Below, piece by piece: positions 8,661 to 16,587 of a stretch of DNA of 64,000 nucleotides (its first letter is position 1; the number at the start of each line of letters is the position of its first letter). A program made the position numbers and the translations under genes. Origin of the DNA: Salinihabitans flavidus (lineage in GTDB: Bacteria > Pseudomonadota > Alphaproteobacteria > Rhodobacterales > Rhodobacteraceae); NCBI RefSeq assembly GCF_900110425.1, contig NZ_FODS01000016.1:1-64000 (forward strand). Direction: 5' to 3'. The notes under the pieces are model-generated. The model was not told where the DNA came from. It saw only the letters and a program-made list of their open reading frames with translations, and searched no databases.

Positions 8661-9016
8661 CTTTTACAAAACCAAAACAATGACTTACTATGATCTCGCT
8701 GCCGCGCGTCGGCGACCCGTTTTGCTGGGGGTACTATTTGGGTAGTAGCACGGTCGCCGAACAGCGGGGGGCCGATGCAGATCATGGAGCGGCTGAACGA
8801 TGCGCGCCCGTCATCGGCGTTCCAGAACTCTTCATAACGCTTCTGAAACATGATCTCCCATGACGGGGTGACTCTGACTGTCGCGGCGCTGGCAGCGATG
8901 GTTATGCGTGGCCGCAGCGCCGAGGTCTACGCGGATCTTCATTATTTCTGGATGGATAACTCCGTGGCTTGCCGGTCCTATCCATCAATATTCGCCTGAT
9001 GGGCTTGGACAGCCCA
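8661..9016. other. intergenic stretch 3' of tRNA-Phe with a 9-bp inverted repeat
   Basis: No supportable gene. TCGGCGACC (8709-8717) is inverted as GGTCGCCGA (8752-8760) around a 34-base loop containing GGGTA twice (8729-8733 and 8740-8744). A 49-codon plus-strand frame at 8850-8999 has no ribosome-binding site and no recognisable family. Frames read through the tRNA on the minus strand are artefacts. Composition is less GC-rich than neighbouring genes, compatible with a decayed mobile element next to the tRNA. Confidence 0.4.
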
Positions 9017-9751
9017 TCACTTGCCGCACACCGTGAACAGAGAGCCGCGCGAGGAGATGCCGAGCTTCTGGTAGGCGCGAGTCCTGTAGGTGACGACGCT
9101 GGTGACCGCGACACCGAGATCGGCGGCGATGGCTTCGGCCTTCTTGCCAGACAGGATCCCCAGACAGACCGCCCGCTCCCGGTTCGACAAGACCGCCAGA
9201 GGTGCGGGGTAATTTTGTTCGGGTCGCGCCTCGAAGTGCAAGAGCGCGAGCCGCCCCATGATTGTCTCCAGAAAGCGTTGAGTCCCTGGGCTGTCTGAGC
9301 GCTGCCAGTAGAGATTTACGGCGAGCCTGAGCTTGGTGCCCGTCGCCAGTATCGCGGTCTTTCCCTGGAGCCCTGGTTGGTCATAAAAGCGCGTCCGATA
9401 TGCCTCGGACATCTGCGCGGCGATCCGCTGGCTTTCGATCCGCTGCAAGGTGCCCGGAGGCATGGAAAGCATGAGCCCGAACAGCGGATCTTCCCGAAAC
9501 CAACCGCGCAGATACTCCTCTCCGAGGCGCGCGCCGAGTGCCTTAGCGCGAAAGTTCCGCGAAAGCAGACAGGCCGCGGAGTCCGCAGTGTAGCTGAAGA
9601 TCATGACCTGGGCGGCACCGGTTTGAAGGGCGAGGGTAACAAACGCCTCGGCCCAGCCATCATCGCCCAGCCGCGCAAGACAATCGTCGAGCGACACGAG
9701 GATGGCATCACTGTCGGGCGGTGCTGTCTTGTCCTCCATAATGTAGGACAT
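9017..9751 (-). CDS. LuxR-type helix-turn-helix transcriptional regulator
   Basis: 244 residues. The C-terminal 60 or so residues form a LuxR/GerE DNA-binding domain (LSNRERAVCLGILSGKKAEAI, then AADLGVAVTSVVTYRTRAYQ). The first 170 residues form an unrecognised sensory domain, possibly GAF- or autoinducer-domain-like. It is divergent from a FAD monooxygenase with only 54 bases between starts, so it is the obvious candidate regulator of that operon. ATG 9739 is an alternative start. No luxI-type synthase is present, so the signal is unknown. Confidence 0.85.
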   Translation of the reverse strand: MSYIMEDKTAPPDSDAILVSLDDCLARLGDDGWAEAFVTLALQTGAAQVMIFSYTADSAACLLSRNFRAKALGARLGEEYLRGWFREDPLFGLMLSMPPGTLQRIESQRIAAQMSEAYRTRFYDQPGLQGKTAILATGTKLRLAVNLYWQRSDSPGTQRFLETIMGRLALLHFEARPEQNYPAPLAVLSNRERAVCLGILSGKKAEAIAADLGVAVTSVVTYRTRAYQKLGISSRGSLFTVCGK

Positions 9752-9805
9752 ATTCCAGGATGCAGCCGCGGTATAGACGCGGGTGTAGAAAAGAGGAGAG
9801 ACCCC

Positions 9806-11410
9806 ATGCGCCCCGCCGTCCGCGACGAGTTTGAATCACTGTATTTCGACTACCCTCATTTTGAGGCGCCGGACCGGCCCGCAGTCGAGCCGCTTCGCCC
9901 GGTGGCCGTCGTCGGCGCCGGCCCGGTGGGGATGATCGCGGCGCTGACGCTCGCGCATCACGGGGTGCGCAGTGTGCTGCTCGACGACAAGGCCACCTTC
10001 AATGACGGCAGCCGCGCAATCTGCATTTCGCGATCGAGCTATCATATTCTCGACAGCCTCGGGCTTACACAGCCTTGCCTGGAGAAATCCCTCGGCTGGA
10101 CGACCGGGCGCAGCTTCTATCGGGGGCAGCAGATTCTCGAGTTTGCCATGCCCGATGGCCCGAACGAGAAATTTCGACCCATGTACAATCTGCAACAACA
10201 ATACATCGAACAGTTTCTCTGGAACGCTGTCGCGGACTCCGATCTGATCGAGGCGCGCTGGCAGAGCAAGGTGGTTGGCCTCGTGGACGATGGCAGCTCC
10301 GTGCGCCTCGCGATCACCGATCCTTCGGGCCGTTACGAACTGCCGGCGAAATGGGTGATCGCTGCGGATGGCGCCCGCAGTGCGATCCGCAAGTCCTGTG
10401 GTCTACGCCTGAAGGGGGAGAATTACGAAGGCCGCTATGTCATCGCCGATGTCCAGATGCGACACGATTTCCCGACCATCCGCCGCGCGCTGTTCGATCC
10501 GGCCTCAAGACCCGGCGGCACAGTGCTCATTCACCGTCAGCCGGATGATATCTGGCGGATCGACTATCAGCTTCGGGACGATGAAAGCGCCGAGGACGCG
10601 GTGCGGGAGGAGAATGTCCGCGCGGCGGTGTCGCGGGTTCTGCGCGACATTGACTACGACGGCGATTGGGATCTGGAATGGTGGAGTGTCTATTCCGCGA
10701 ACACGCTGCTTCTGGATGATTACCGCAAGGGGCGGGTGTTTTTTGCCGGTGACAGCGCCCATATCGTGCCGATTTTCGGGGTCAGGGGGCTGAACAACGG
10801 GATCGCGGATGGTCACAATATCGGATGGAAACTGGCGGCCGTCCTGAAAGGGAGCGCCGAGGACGCTCTTCTCGACAGCTACACCCCGGAGCGGCGCGGC
10901 GCGACGCTGGACGTCTTCGCGAATGCCAGCAAGAGCACCCGTTTCATGACACCGCCCAGCCATGGATGGCGCGTCATGCGCGACGCCGCACTCTCGTTGG
11001 CGCTGACGCGTGAAAGTGCCGGGCGGCTGGCCAATCCGCGCCAGATGACGCCCTACACCTACGCTGACAGCCCGGCGACGGGGCCCGACGATCCCGGCAT
11101 CTCCAGGGGCCCGGTCCCGGGCGCGATGCTCCAGGATGTCGCGCTCGACAGTGGCTTTCTGAGCGACCGCCTGGGCAGGGGGTTCACCCTGTTGGTGTTC
11201 GGCAATGGCCCCAAGCCAGAGAAGGCCGGCCTTGCGGTCGTCGCGCTGCCTGCCACGTGGGCGGCGGCGGATATATACGGCGCCGGAGATGGCACCGCCT
11301 ATCTCATTCGCCCCGATCTGCATATTGCCGCGAGGTGGCGCCGGGCCACGGAAGAGGGGATACGCCAGTGCATGAACACGATCTTGGCACGCGAGGAGGA
11401 AATCGTATGA
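9806..11410 (+). CDS. FAD-dependent aromatic monooxygenase (MhpA/TfdB type)
   Basis: 534 residues from ATG 9806, preceded by AAGAGGAGAG (9791-9800). The frame extends 5' but overlaps the divergent regulator. The Rossmann motif VAVVGAGPVG lies at residues 33-42. The second FAD motif (GRVFFAGDSAHIVPIFGVRG) and a C-terminal thioredoxin-like tail follow, as in 3-(3-hydroxyphenyl)propionate, phenol and dichlorophenol hydroxylases. It would hydroxylate an aromatic acid using NAD(P)H and O2. No ring-cleavage dioxygenase is nearby, so the pathway is incomplete here. It is coupled to a DUF2783 gene by an ATGA overlap. Confidence 0.88.
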   Translation: MRPAVRDEFESLYFDYPHFEAPDRPAVEPLRPVAVVGAGPVGMIAALTLAHHGVRSVLLDDKATFNDGSRAICISRSSYHILDSLGLTQPCLEKSLGWTTGRSFYRGQQILEFAMPDGPNEKFRPMYNLQQQYIEQFLWNAVADSDLIEARWQSKVVGLVDDGSSVRLAITDPSGRYELPAKWVIAADGARSAIRKSCGLRLKGENYEGRYVIADVQMRHDFPTIRRALFDPASRPGGTVLIHRQPDDIWRIDYQLRDDESAEDAVREENVRAAVSRVLRDIDYDGDWDLEWWSVYSANTLLLDDYRKGRVFFAGDSAHIVPIFGVRGLNNGIADGHNIGWKLAAVLKGSAEDALLDSYTPERRGATLDVFANASKSTRFMTPPSHGWRVMRDAALSLALTRESAGRLANPRQMTPYTYADSPATGPDDPGISRGPVPGAMLQDVALDSGFLSDRLGRGFTLLVFGNGPKPEKAGLAVVALPATWAAADIYGAGDGTAYLIRPDLHIAARWRRATEEGIRQCMNTILAREEEIV

Positions 11411-11607
11411 GACAGGACCATCTTGAAACCGTCTACGATGCGCTTGCCGAGGCCATCGACGCTGTTGGTCCGGCGCAAAGCGAAGTCTACCTCGCCAAGG
11501 TTGCGATTGCGCTTGCGGAAAGGCTTGGAAGCACGGCAAGCCTTGCCGCGATCGAGGAGTGCAAGACCGGCTTTGTTGATGCCGGGTCAGTGCGCAGGGA
11601 TACATGA
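11407..11607 (+). CDS. DUF2783 small protein
   Basis: 66 residues, starting at the ATG that overlaps the monooxygenase stop. The helical sequence YDALAEAIDAVGP...YLAKVAIALAERLG matches the DUF2783 family, which is often encoded directly after MhpA-like flavin monooxygenases. Its role is unknown; constant pairing suggests an accessory or stabilising subunit. Other in-frame starts lie upstream but are inside the monooxygenase gene. Confidence 0.75.
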   Translation: MRQDHLETVYDALAEAIDAVGPAQSEVYLAKVAIALAERLGSTASLAAIEECKTGFVDAGSVRRDT

Positions 11608-11752
11608 TCCGGTCGGCTGTGAGAGGCGCGAGGTTGGCTCAATGAGGCAACACGCACCAGCTGTTCGCGGCACTTTGGCGCGGATGCGGCGGGCTGAATT
11701 GGGTGTCGGGCTGAGGCACCCCGCACATGGTCGTCAATGCAGGAGCGATCGC

Positions 11753-11946
11753 ATGGAAATACTGCCTCTTGGCCTTTGGTTGGATCTTTTCGGGATGTTC
11801 ATCATCGGGCTGAGCGGGGCGATACTGGCGGTTCGCCGCAACCTCGACGTCTTCGTTATCGCCGTGCCGCGGGCTCGGCAGCCCTGCTCGGTGGTTTGAT
11901 CCGGGACATTGAGCTCGGGGCTACGCCGCCGGCGGTACTCCTGGAC
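11753..11946 (+). pseudogene. broken TRIC/UPF0126 (YadS/YicG-like) membrane protein gene
   Basis: An ATG at 11753 begins a frame reading LWLDLFGMFIIGLSGAILAV then RRNLDVFVIAV, the first half of the TRIC/UPF0126 repeat (small intracellular cation-channel family). It runs into an early stop at 11899. The family continuation, LLGGLIRDIELGATPPAVLL, is present in another frame at about 11872-11946, so one frameshift lies near 11865. After TPPAV the homology ends abruptly at an IS-like end. Intact proteins are about 200 residues, so roughly two-thirds of the gene is missing. Confidence 0.7.
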
Positions 11947-12017
11947 TGCTCATGCAATCCAGCTACCTCGCTGGCTTCACAAGATGAATCCCTCACGCGA
12001 TTTGTGCAACAGAGCCC
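11947..12017 (-). mobile_element. insertion-sequence end remnant (IS5-like)
   Basis: Read on the minus strand, the sequence from 12017 begins GGGCTCTGTTGCACAAATCG and continues into GTGAGGGATTCATCTTGTG. This resembles the terminal inverted repeat and subterminal bases of IS5-family elements, from memory of such ends. There is no transposase and no second end. It abuts the truncated TRIC gene and lies 37 bases from the end of ask, so it probably marks an IS-mediated deletion. Confidence 0.45.
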
Positions 12018-12053
12018 TTCCGGGAGTGTATGGCTCAGCAGGGGGGCGAAATG

Positions 12054-13538
12054 TCAGGCGGCCGCCCGCTGGGCCGGCCGCGTTTGCTGCGCTTGTGACG
12101 GGGCCGGCGCTTCTGGCACCTTGGCGACATCCGCAGCCTCGACCAACGCGGCGTGCAGCGCCGTGATGGCTCCGTCGCGGGAGTCGGAGGGCAGGACGAA
12201 CTGCACATCGACATTGCGCGGCGTCTGATGCGCGGCGACAGGTTCGATCCCGGCCTCTTCCAACGCGCGCAGCCCCTGCGAGAGAACCCGCAGCCCTGAC
12301 AGATCGCGCCCGATGGCCGAGACGATGGCTAGCGCCCGCACGTTGATCGTGGCGGAAGGATATTGCGCGGCCAGTTCGCGTTCCACCCGGCGCACCGATT
12401 TCAGCGACGCCTCGACGTAGTGCGTAATGGTGTTGGCATTCGAGGTCTTGGATACGATCCGAACGTTGTGGCGGCGCAGCGCCTCCAGAATGGCGGTGTC
12501 ATAGCCTTTCACGCCGACCATGTCCTGTTCGAACACTTCCAGCGCCACGACGTTGAGCCCGGTGACGATCTCCACCCGCGGATCCTCTGCAGGGTTGTCG
12601 TCGATGAGTGTTCCCGGGTCGTCCGGTTCAAATGCGTTGGTTACACGTAGCGGCACATCTGCCTGACGCAGAGTTTTGGCCGCCTTCGGGTGGATCGCCT
12701 CCATTCCCATGTTTGAGAGCTGATCGGCCACGTCGTAGTTGGTGTGGCCCAGCTTGCGCACGGCATTCTCGCCCACGAGCTTGGGGTCGGCGGAAGATAG
12801 GTGGAATTCCTTGTGAATGATTGCCTCTGCCGCGCCGGTGAAGGCGGCGATATTGGCGAATGTCACCTCGGAATAGCCGCGGTCAAACTCGCGCATGAGC
12901 CCTTCGGAGCACTGCGCATAGCCGGTCACGATGGGCATTTCGGTGGCAAAATCCACGCCATCGAGTCCGTCGCGGATGCGCCCCATCAGGTCGTGCTCCG
13001 TTTCATCGCGCCAGCCGCTGAGATCGATGAAGCGGGCGTTCACGCCGGCACGTTGCAGCAACAGCGTCGTGACGAAGGCGGAATGTGCCTCCCCCAGACC
13101 CGAAAGCAATTCCCGGATCACGAGCATGTGGCTCGAAAGTCGGAAATGACCATAGGAGCAGAGCCGTTGCAGATCGAACAGACAGGAGCGCGCGCCTTCG
13201 ATGCGTTCTCGCACAAACTCATCGGCCATCGACAGATCGCCGGGATGGTCGAGTACATCCTTGTGAGCGGCGGACATCGCGTCCCCAACGCGGGTCAGAG
13301 CGTCGAGCCAGCCATGATCGTTGTCGTCATTCGAAAACAACGCATATACCCCCGGCGAACCGGATTTCTTGTGTTCAAGCAGCAGGTCGGTGATGCCGCC
13401 AAAGGCCGAAACCACGAAAACGCGGCCATAGAGGTCGGATTTCTTGCGCGCGCCAATGAAGAGCGTGTCCACCAGTTCGCGCACGCGGCTCATGGATGTG
13501 CCGCCGATTTTTTCAACGGTATGTCTGGAAAATTCCAA
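12054..13538 (-). CDS. ask: ectoine-specific aspartate kinase (Ask_Ect)
   Basis: 494 residues. The N-terminal kinase signature KIGGTSMSRV and two C-terminal ACT-like regions (NVVALEVFEQDMVG; ALAIVSAIGRDLSG) identify aspartokinase. Position as the last gene of ectABC-ask, plus N-terminal inserts relative to LysC, place it in the Ask_Ect group. It phosphorylates L-aspartate to supply aspartate-beta-semialdehyde for ectoine while presumably escaping lysine/threonine feedback. The C-terminus is Ala/Pro/Gln-rich. ectC lies 45 bases upstream with a small GC stem between. Confidence 0.92.
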   Translation of the reverse strand: MEFSRHTVEKIGGTSMSRVRELVDTLFIGARKKSDLYGRVFVVSAFGGITDLLLEHKKSGSPGVYALFSNDDNDHGWLDALTRVGDAMSAAHKDVLDHPGDLSMADEFVRERIEGARSCLFDLQRLCSYGHFRLSSHMLVIRELLSGLGEAHSAFVTTLLLQRAGVNARFIDLSGWRDETEHDLMGRIRDGLDGVDFATEMPIVTGYAQCSEGLMREFDRGYSEVTFANIAAFTGAAEAIIHKEFHLSSADPKLVGENAVRKLGHTNYDVADQLSNMGMEAIHPKAAKTLRQADVPLRVTNAFEPDDPGTLIDDNPAEDPRVEIVTGLNVVALEVFEQDMVGVKGYDTAILEALRRHNVRIVSKTSNANTITHYVEASLKSVRRVERELAAQYPSATINVRALAIVSAIGRDLSGLRVLSQGLRALEEAGIEPVAAHQTPRNVDVQFVLPSDSRDGAITALHAALVEAADVAKVPEAPAPSQAQQTRPAQRAAA

Positions 13539-13547
13539 TCGGGCTTA

Positions 13548-13565
13548 CCCGGCTGTCGGGCCGGG
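13548..13565 (-). other. small GC stem-loop between ectC and ask
   Basis: CCCGGC (13548-13553) pairs with GCCGGG (13560-13565) around a 6-base loop. It lies in the 45-base gap between ectC and ask. It could lower ask expression relative to ectABC; there is no T-tract and no direct evidence. Confidence 0.3.
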
Positions 13566-13583
13566 CCCTTCTGTTACTTCTGT

Positions 13584-13976
13584 TCAGCTATCGGATAGCG
13601 CGTAGGAGCCGTCTTCCTGATGGACTTCGTTGCCGGTGACCGGCGGGTTAAAGCAGCAGGCCATGACCAACTCTTCGTCGGCGCGCAATGTGTGGCGGTC
13701 GTGCTTGTCGAGCGCATACATCACGCCGGGTTTGATCTCATGCGTTTCGCCGGTGCCCAGATCGGTGATCGACCCCGTGCCCTGCATGCAGTAGACGCTT
13801 TCGAAGTGGTTCTTGTATTCGAACGTGTGCTCCGACCCGGCCTCAAGAAAGGTGATGTGGAAGGAAAACCCCATCCCGTCGTCGGCCAGCAGCATCCGCA
13901 CGGAGGACCACTTTGCGTCGGAGACCACGCGCTCGGGTTCTTCGAGGGTGATCTTGTTGAAATCTCTGACGATCAT
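13584..13976 (-). CDS. ectC: L-ectoine synthase
   Basis: 130 residues, the normal length for this cupin enzyme. [39 protein letters not shown] and YCMQGTGSI are EctC hallmarks. Glu59, Tyr87 and His95 occupy positions corresponding to the iron-binding residues described for EctC. It cyclises N-gamma-acetyl-diaminobutyrate to ectoine with loss of water, in the cytoplasm. It starts 6 bases after the ectB stop. Confidence 0.97.
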   Translation of the reverse strand: MIVRDFNKITLEEPERVVSDAKWSSVRMLLADDGMGFSFHITFLEAGSEHTFEYKNHFESVYCMQGTGSITDLGTGETHEIKPGVMYALDKHDRHTLRADEELVMACCFNPPVTGNEVHQEDGSYALSDS

Positions 13977-13982
13977 GGTGTG

Positions 13983-15272
13983 TTACTCCGCTGCGTATCT
14001 GGTTGCCGTGGTCGCGTCGCGTGCCGCGTCGAGCATGATGTTCAGCCCCTTGCGGAAGAGGTCTTCCGGCGTGGTGAGGGGGGCGAGCACCTTGACCACC
14101 TGATCATTGGGGCCCGATGTCTCGATGATCAAGCCCTTCTTGAAGGCGCGGGCGCAGATTTCGCCGGCCAACTCACCCGAGCCGACATCGACGCCCTGCA
14201 TCATGCCGCGGCCCTTGAGTTTTGCCCCCGGAACCATGTCTGCCAGGGCTTGCAGCGCCTCGGTCAGGATGTCGGCCTTTTTCTGCACGTCCTTTTGAAA
14301 GCTGTCGTCGGCCCAGAACTTCTCGATCGCGACTTTCGCGGTGACGAAGGCGTGGGTGTTGCCCCGGAAAGTGCCGTTGTGTTCGGCCGGGCCGAAGATG
14401 TCGTGTTCGGGCTTGGTCAGCATCAGCGCCATCGGCAGGCCGAAGCCGGAGACAGACTTGGCCATCGTCACGATGTCCGGCTTGATACCCATCTCCTCGA
14501 AGGAGAAGAAGCTGCCGGTGCGGCCGCAGCCGGCCTGAATGTCATCGACGATCAGCAGCGCGCCGTTTTCTTCTGCCAGTTCGGCCACGCGCTTCACCCA
14601 TTCGGGGCTCGCGGCGTTGAGCCCGCCTTCGCCCTGAACGGTTTCAAGAATGATCGCGGCGGGGGCGTCCATACCGCTCGACTTGTCGCCGAGCATGGCC
14701 TCGAGGAATTGCGTGGTGTCGCAGCCCTCGCCCATGTAGCTGTCATAAGGCATGCGCGTGACGCCGCCCATCGTGGTGCCCGCGGCGCCGCGGTGATAGC
14801 TGTTGCCGGTCGCGGCGAGAGCGCCCAGCGTCACACCGTGAAAGCCGTTGGTGAATGCCACAATGTTGCTGCGGCCCGTCACCTTGCGCGCAAGTTTCAT
14901 CGCCGCCTCGACGGCGTTGGCGCCGGTCGGGCCGGTGAACATCACGCGGTAGTCGAGATCGCGAGGCTTGAGGATATGCGTTTCGAACGCGTCGAGCAGA
15001 TCGGCCTTCACATTGGTGTGCAGATCGAGCGCGTGGGCGAGGCCGTCGGAGGCCACATGCTCCATCAGCGCCTCTTTCATGTCCGGGTCGTTGTGACCGT
15101 AGTTCAGCGAGGAGCAGCCAGCGAGAAAGTCGATATAGCTACGACCATCGCTGTCGGACATTTCCGACCCCTTGGCGGAGGTGAAGACCTTTTCGAAGCC
15201 GCGGCAGTAGCTGCGGGCCTCCGATTCGCGGCGTTTGAAAATGGCAATTTCGGCTGACGTGTCAGTCGACAT
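13983..15272 (-). CDS. ectB: diaminobutyrate-2-oxoglutarate aminotransferase
   Basis: 429 residues from the ATG at 15272, chosen over the longer frame (to 15320) because AAGGAA sits just upstream and homologues begin near IFKRRESEARSYCRGFE. A class III PLP aminotransferase fold is visible: GPTGANAVEAAMKLAR, DDIQAGCGRTG and the cofactor lysine in DIVTMAKSVSGFG. It converts aspartate-semialdehyde plus glutamate to L-2,4-diaminobutyrate, the first committed ectoine step. Confidence 0.96.
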   Translation of the reverse strand: MSTDTSAEIAIFKRRESEARSYCRGFEKVFTSAKGSEMSDSDGRSYIDFLAGCSSLNYGHNDPDMKEALMEHVASDGLAHALDLHTNVKADLLDAFETHILKPRDLDYRVMFTGPTGANAVEAAMKLARKVTGRSNIVAFTNGFHGVTLGALAATGNSYHRGAAGTTMGGVTRMPYDSYMGEGCDTTQFLEAMLGDKSSGMDAPAAIILETVQGEGGLNAASPEWVKRVAELAEENGALLIVDDIQAGCGRTGSFFSFEEMGIKPDIVTMAKSVSGFGLPMALMLTKPEHDIFGPAEHNGTFRGNTHAFVTAKVAIEKFWADDSFQKDVQKKADILTEALQALADMVPGAKLKGRGMMQGVDVGSGELAGEICARAFKKGLIIETSGPNDQVVKVLAPLTTPEDLFRKGLNIMLDAARDATTATRYAAE

Positions 15273-15323
15273 GGGATTTCCTTCCGGAATGGGAGTGTTA
15301 AGCACGGGCGGACGCTGCATGGC

Positions 15324-15857
15324 TCAGGCGGCCTTGCGCATCTTCTCTTCGCGCAGTGAGATTGTGACCATGTGCTCGGTCGCGTGCTGACCGCCGAAAT
15401 GGTCATTGCGCTTGAAGTGCGGCTCATGGGTAAGCTCGCCGTCGTTCTTGTCGGCAAAGCGGCGAAACAGGGCCCAGGACGCCTCGTTGTCGAGCGTGAT
15501 TGTGGTTTGCAGCGACTTGACGTCCTTGCATTCCGTGCGTTCCAGTAGATGTTGCAGCATCCGTGAGCCAAGCCCGAGGCCACGCGCCTGCTCAGACACT
15601 GCGACCTGCCAAACAAAGACCTTCTCGGCATCATCAGGCACCAGATAGGCGGAAATCCAACCCAGAATCTTTCCATCACGCTCCGCGATCACGCAGGTAT
15701 CACGAAAGTGATCTGCCTGGAGCAGGTTGCAGTACATGGAATTCTCGTCGAGTGGCTTGCACGCCTGGATCAGATCCCAGATATCGGCGCCGTCCTCTGC
15801 AGTGGGTTTGCGCAGCACGGTGGTGCGATCAAGCGGGTTGTGGATTGCAAGTTTCAT
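15324..15857 (-). CDS. ectA: L-2,4-diaminobutyrate acetyltransferase
   Basis: 177 residues, GNAT fold. RKPTAEDGADIWDLIQ and LDENSMYCNLLQADHF are EctA-specific, and VAVSEQARGLGLGSRML is the acetyl-CoA-binding motif A. It acetylates the gamma-amino group of diaminobutyrate. First gene of the operon, with Shine-Dalgarno AGGAGG 9-14 bases before the ATG and a clear promoter further upstream. No ectD follows ectC, so this locus makes ectoine, not 5-hydroxyectoine. Confidence 0.96.
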   Translation of the reverse strand: MKLAIHNPLDRTTVLRKPTAEDGADIWDLIQACKPLDENSMYCNLLQADHFRDTCVIAERDGKILGWISAYLVPDDAEKVFVWQVAVSEQARGLGLGSRMLQHLLERTECKDVKSLQTTITLDNEASWALFRRFADKNDGELTHEPHFKRNDHFGGQHATEHMVTISLREEKMRKAA

Positions 15858-15889
15858 GCGACCAAGGGCCTCCTGTTGCTTCGGGTAGC

Positions 15890-15918
15890 TAAGTAAAACA
15901 ACTAGAGGAAAATTTCAA
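15890..15918 (-). promoter_or_regulatory. candidate sigma-70 promoter of ectABC-ask
   Basis: On the minus strand TTGAAA (plus 15913-15918) and TACTTA (plus 15890-15895) are separated by exactly 17 bases, 33 bases upstream of the ectA ATG. The -10 box lies inside TTTACTTAGCTA, a motif repeated in inverted orientation at the ectR promoter, so it may also be part of a regulator site. Confidence 0.55.
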
Positions 15919-15967
15919 GGGACTAAGCAATATTCTTCCCCGGTTTGCCAGAATCCGCCTATAGCCC

Positions 15968-16016
15968 TTGTTTTTCAGCCGCTTTTCATTTACTTAGGCT
16001 AACTGAAACGTTTAGC
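15968..16016 (+). promoter_or_regulatory. candidate ectR promoter and EctR operator
   Basis: TTGTTT (15968-15973) and TACTTA (15991-15996) are 17 bases apart, facing ectR. Directly downstream, GCTAA (15998-16002) and TTAGC (16012-16016) form a perfect 5-bp inverted repeat with a 9-base spacer, a reasonable MarR-dimer site positioned to block ectR transcription. TTTACTTAGGCTA (15989-16001) is shared, inverted, with the ectA promoter. Confidence 0.5.
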
Positions 16017-16103
16017 AAGCCAAGAAACAGAGGTGTCTGTTTGAGAATTGAACCTAACATCGGCCTCTGCCAACATACGCGGCATCCCGTGACAGGAGCC
16101 CGC

Positions 16104-16580
16104 ATGGACCGCACCGATATCAGCCTGATCGCCCTGCGACGTATTTTACGCGCCACCGAACTGTTTGGAAAACAGCTTGCGCAGGCGGCAGGTCTGACGG
16201 CAGTTCAGTTCCGCGTGCTGCAACTTGTCGCGGAAAAGGGCACCTGCACCGCCAAGGAAATCTCGGTACGGATGCGGGTGTCGCAGGCCACTGTCACGTC
16301 GCTGGTGGACAAGCTGGTTCATCAGGGCATGGTGGAGCGGCAAAGATCGCAGACGGACCGCCGGCAGACCAATATCGTGCTGACGCCGAAAGGTCAGGCG
16401 ACGATCGAGGATGCGCCTGATGCGCTGCAACAACGCTACGTGCGCAAGTTCGAGGCGCTGGAAGATTGGGAGCAGGCGATGCTCGTGGCCTCGCTGGAGA
16501 GGGTCGCGGCGATGCTGGACGCGGGAGAGCTCGACGCGGCGCCGGTGCTTGATATGGGCGATTTCCGCAAGCCGAGTTGA
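16104..16580 (+). CDS. ectR: MarR-family regulator of ectoine genes (EctR)
   Basis: 158 residues from ATG 16104, with GGAG seven bases upstream; the frame extends 5' but without a ribosome-binding site. A winged helix is evident (GTCTAKEISVRMRVSQATVT, SLVDKLVHQGMVERQR, then the DRRQTNIVLTPKG wing). MarR proteins divergent from ectA, known as EctR1 in methylotrophs, repress ect promoters and are relieved by salt stress. Divergent position and the shared operator-like motifs support the assignment. Confidence 0.87.
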   Translation: MDRTDISLIALRRILRATELFGKQLAQAAGLTAVQFRVLQLVAEKGTCTAKEISVRMRVSQATVTSLVDKLVHQGMVERQRSQTDRRQTNIVLTPKGQATIEDAPDALQQRYVRKFEALEDWEQAMLVASLERVAAMLDAGELDAAPVLDMGDFRKPS

Positions 16581-16587
16581 CAGAATG

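Noticed and set aside
8597-8851. 84-codon minus-strand ORF ending in TRIFNPLLYP
   Set aside because: Its C-terminus is a translation of the tRNA-Phe gene read backwards, a familiar annotation artefact.
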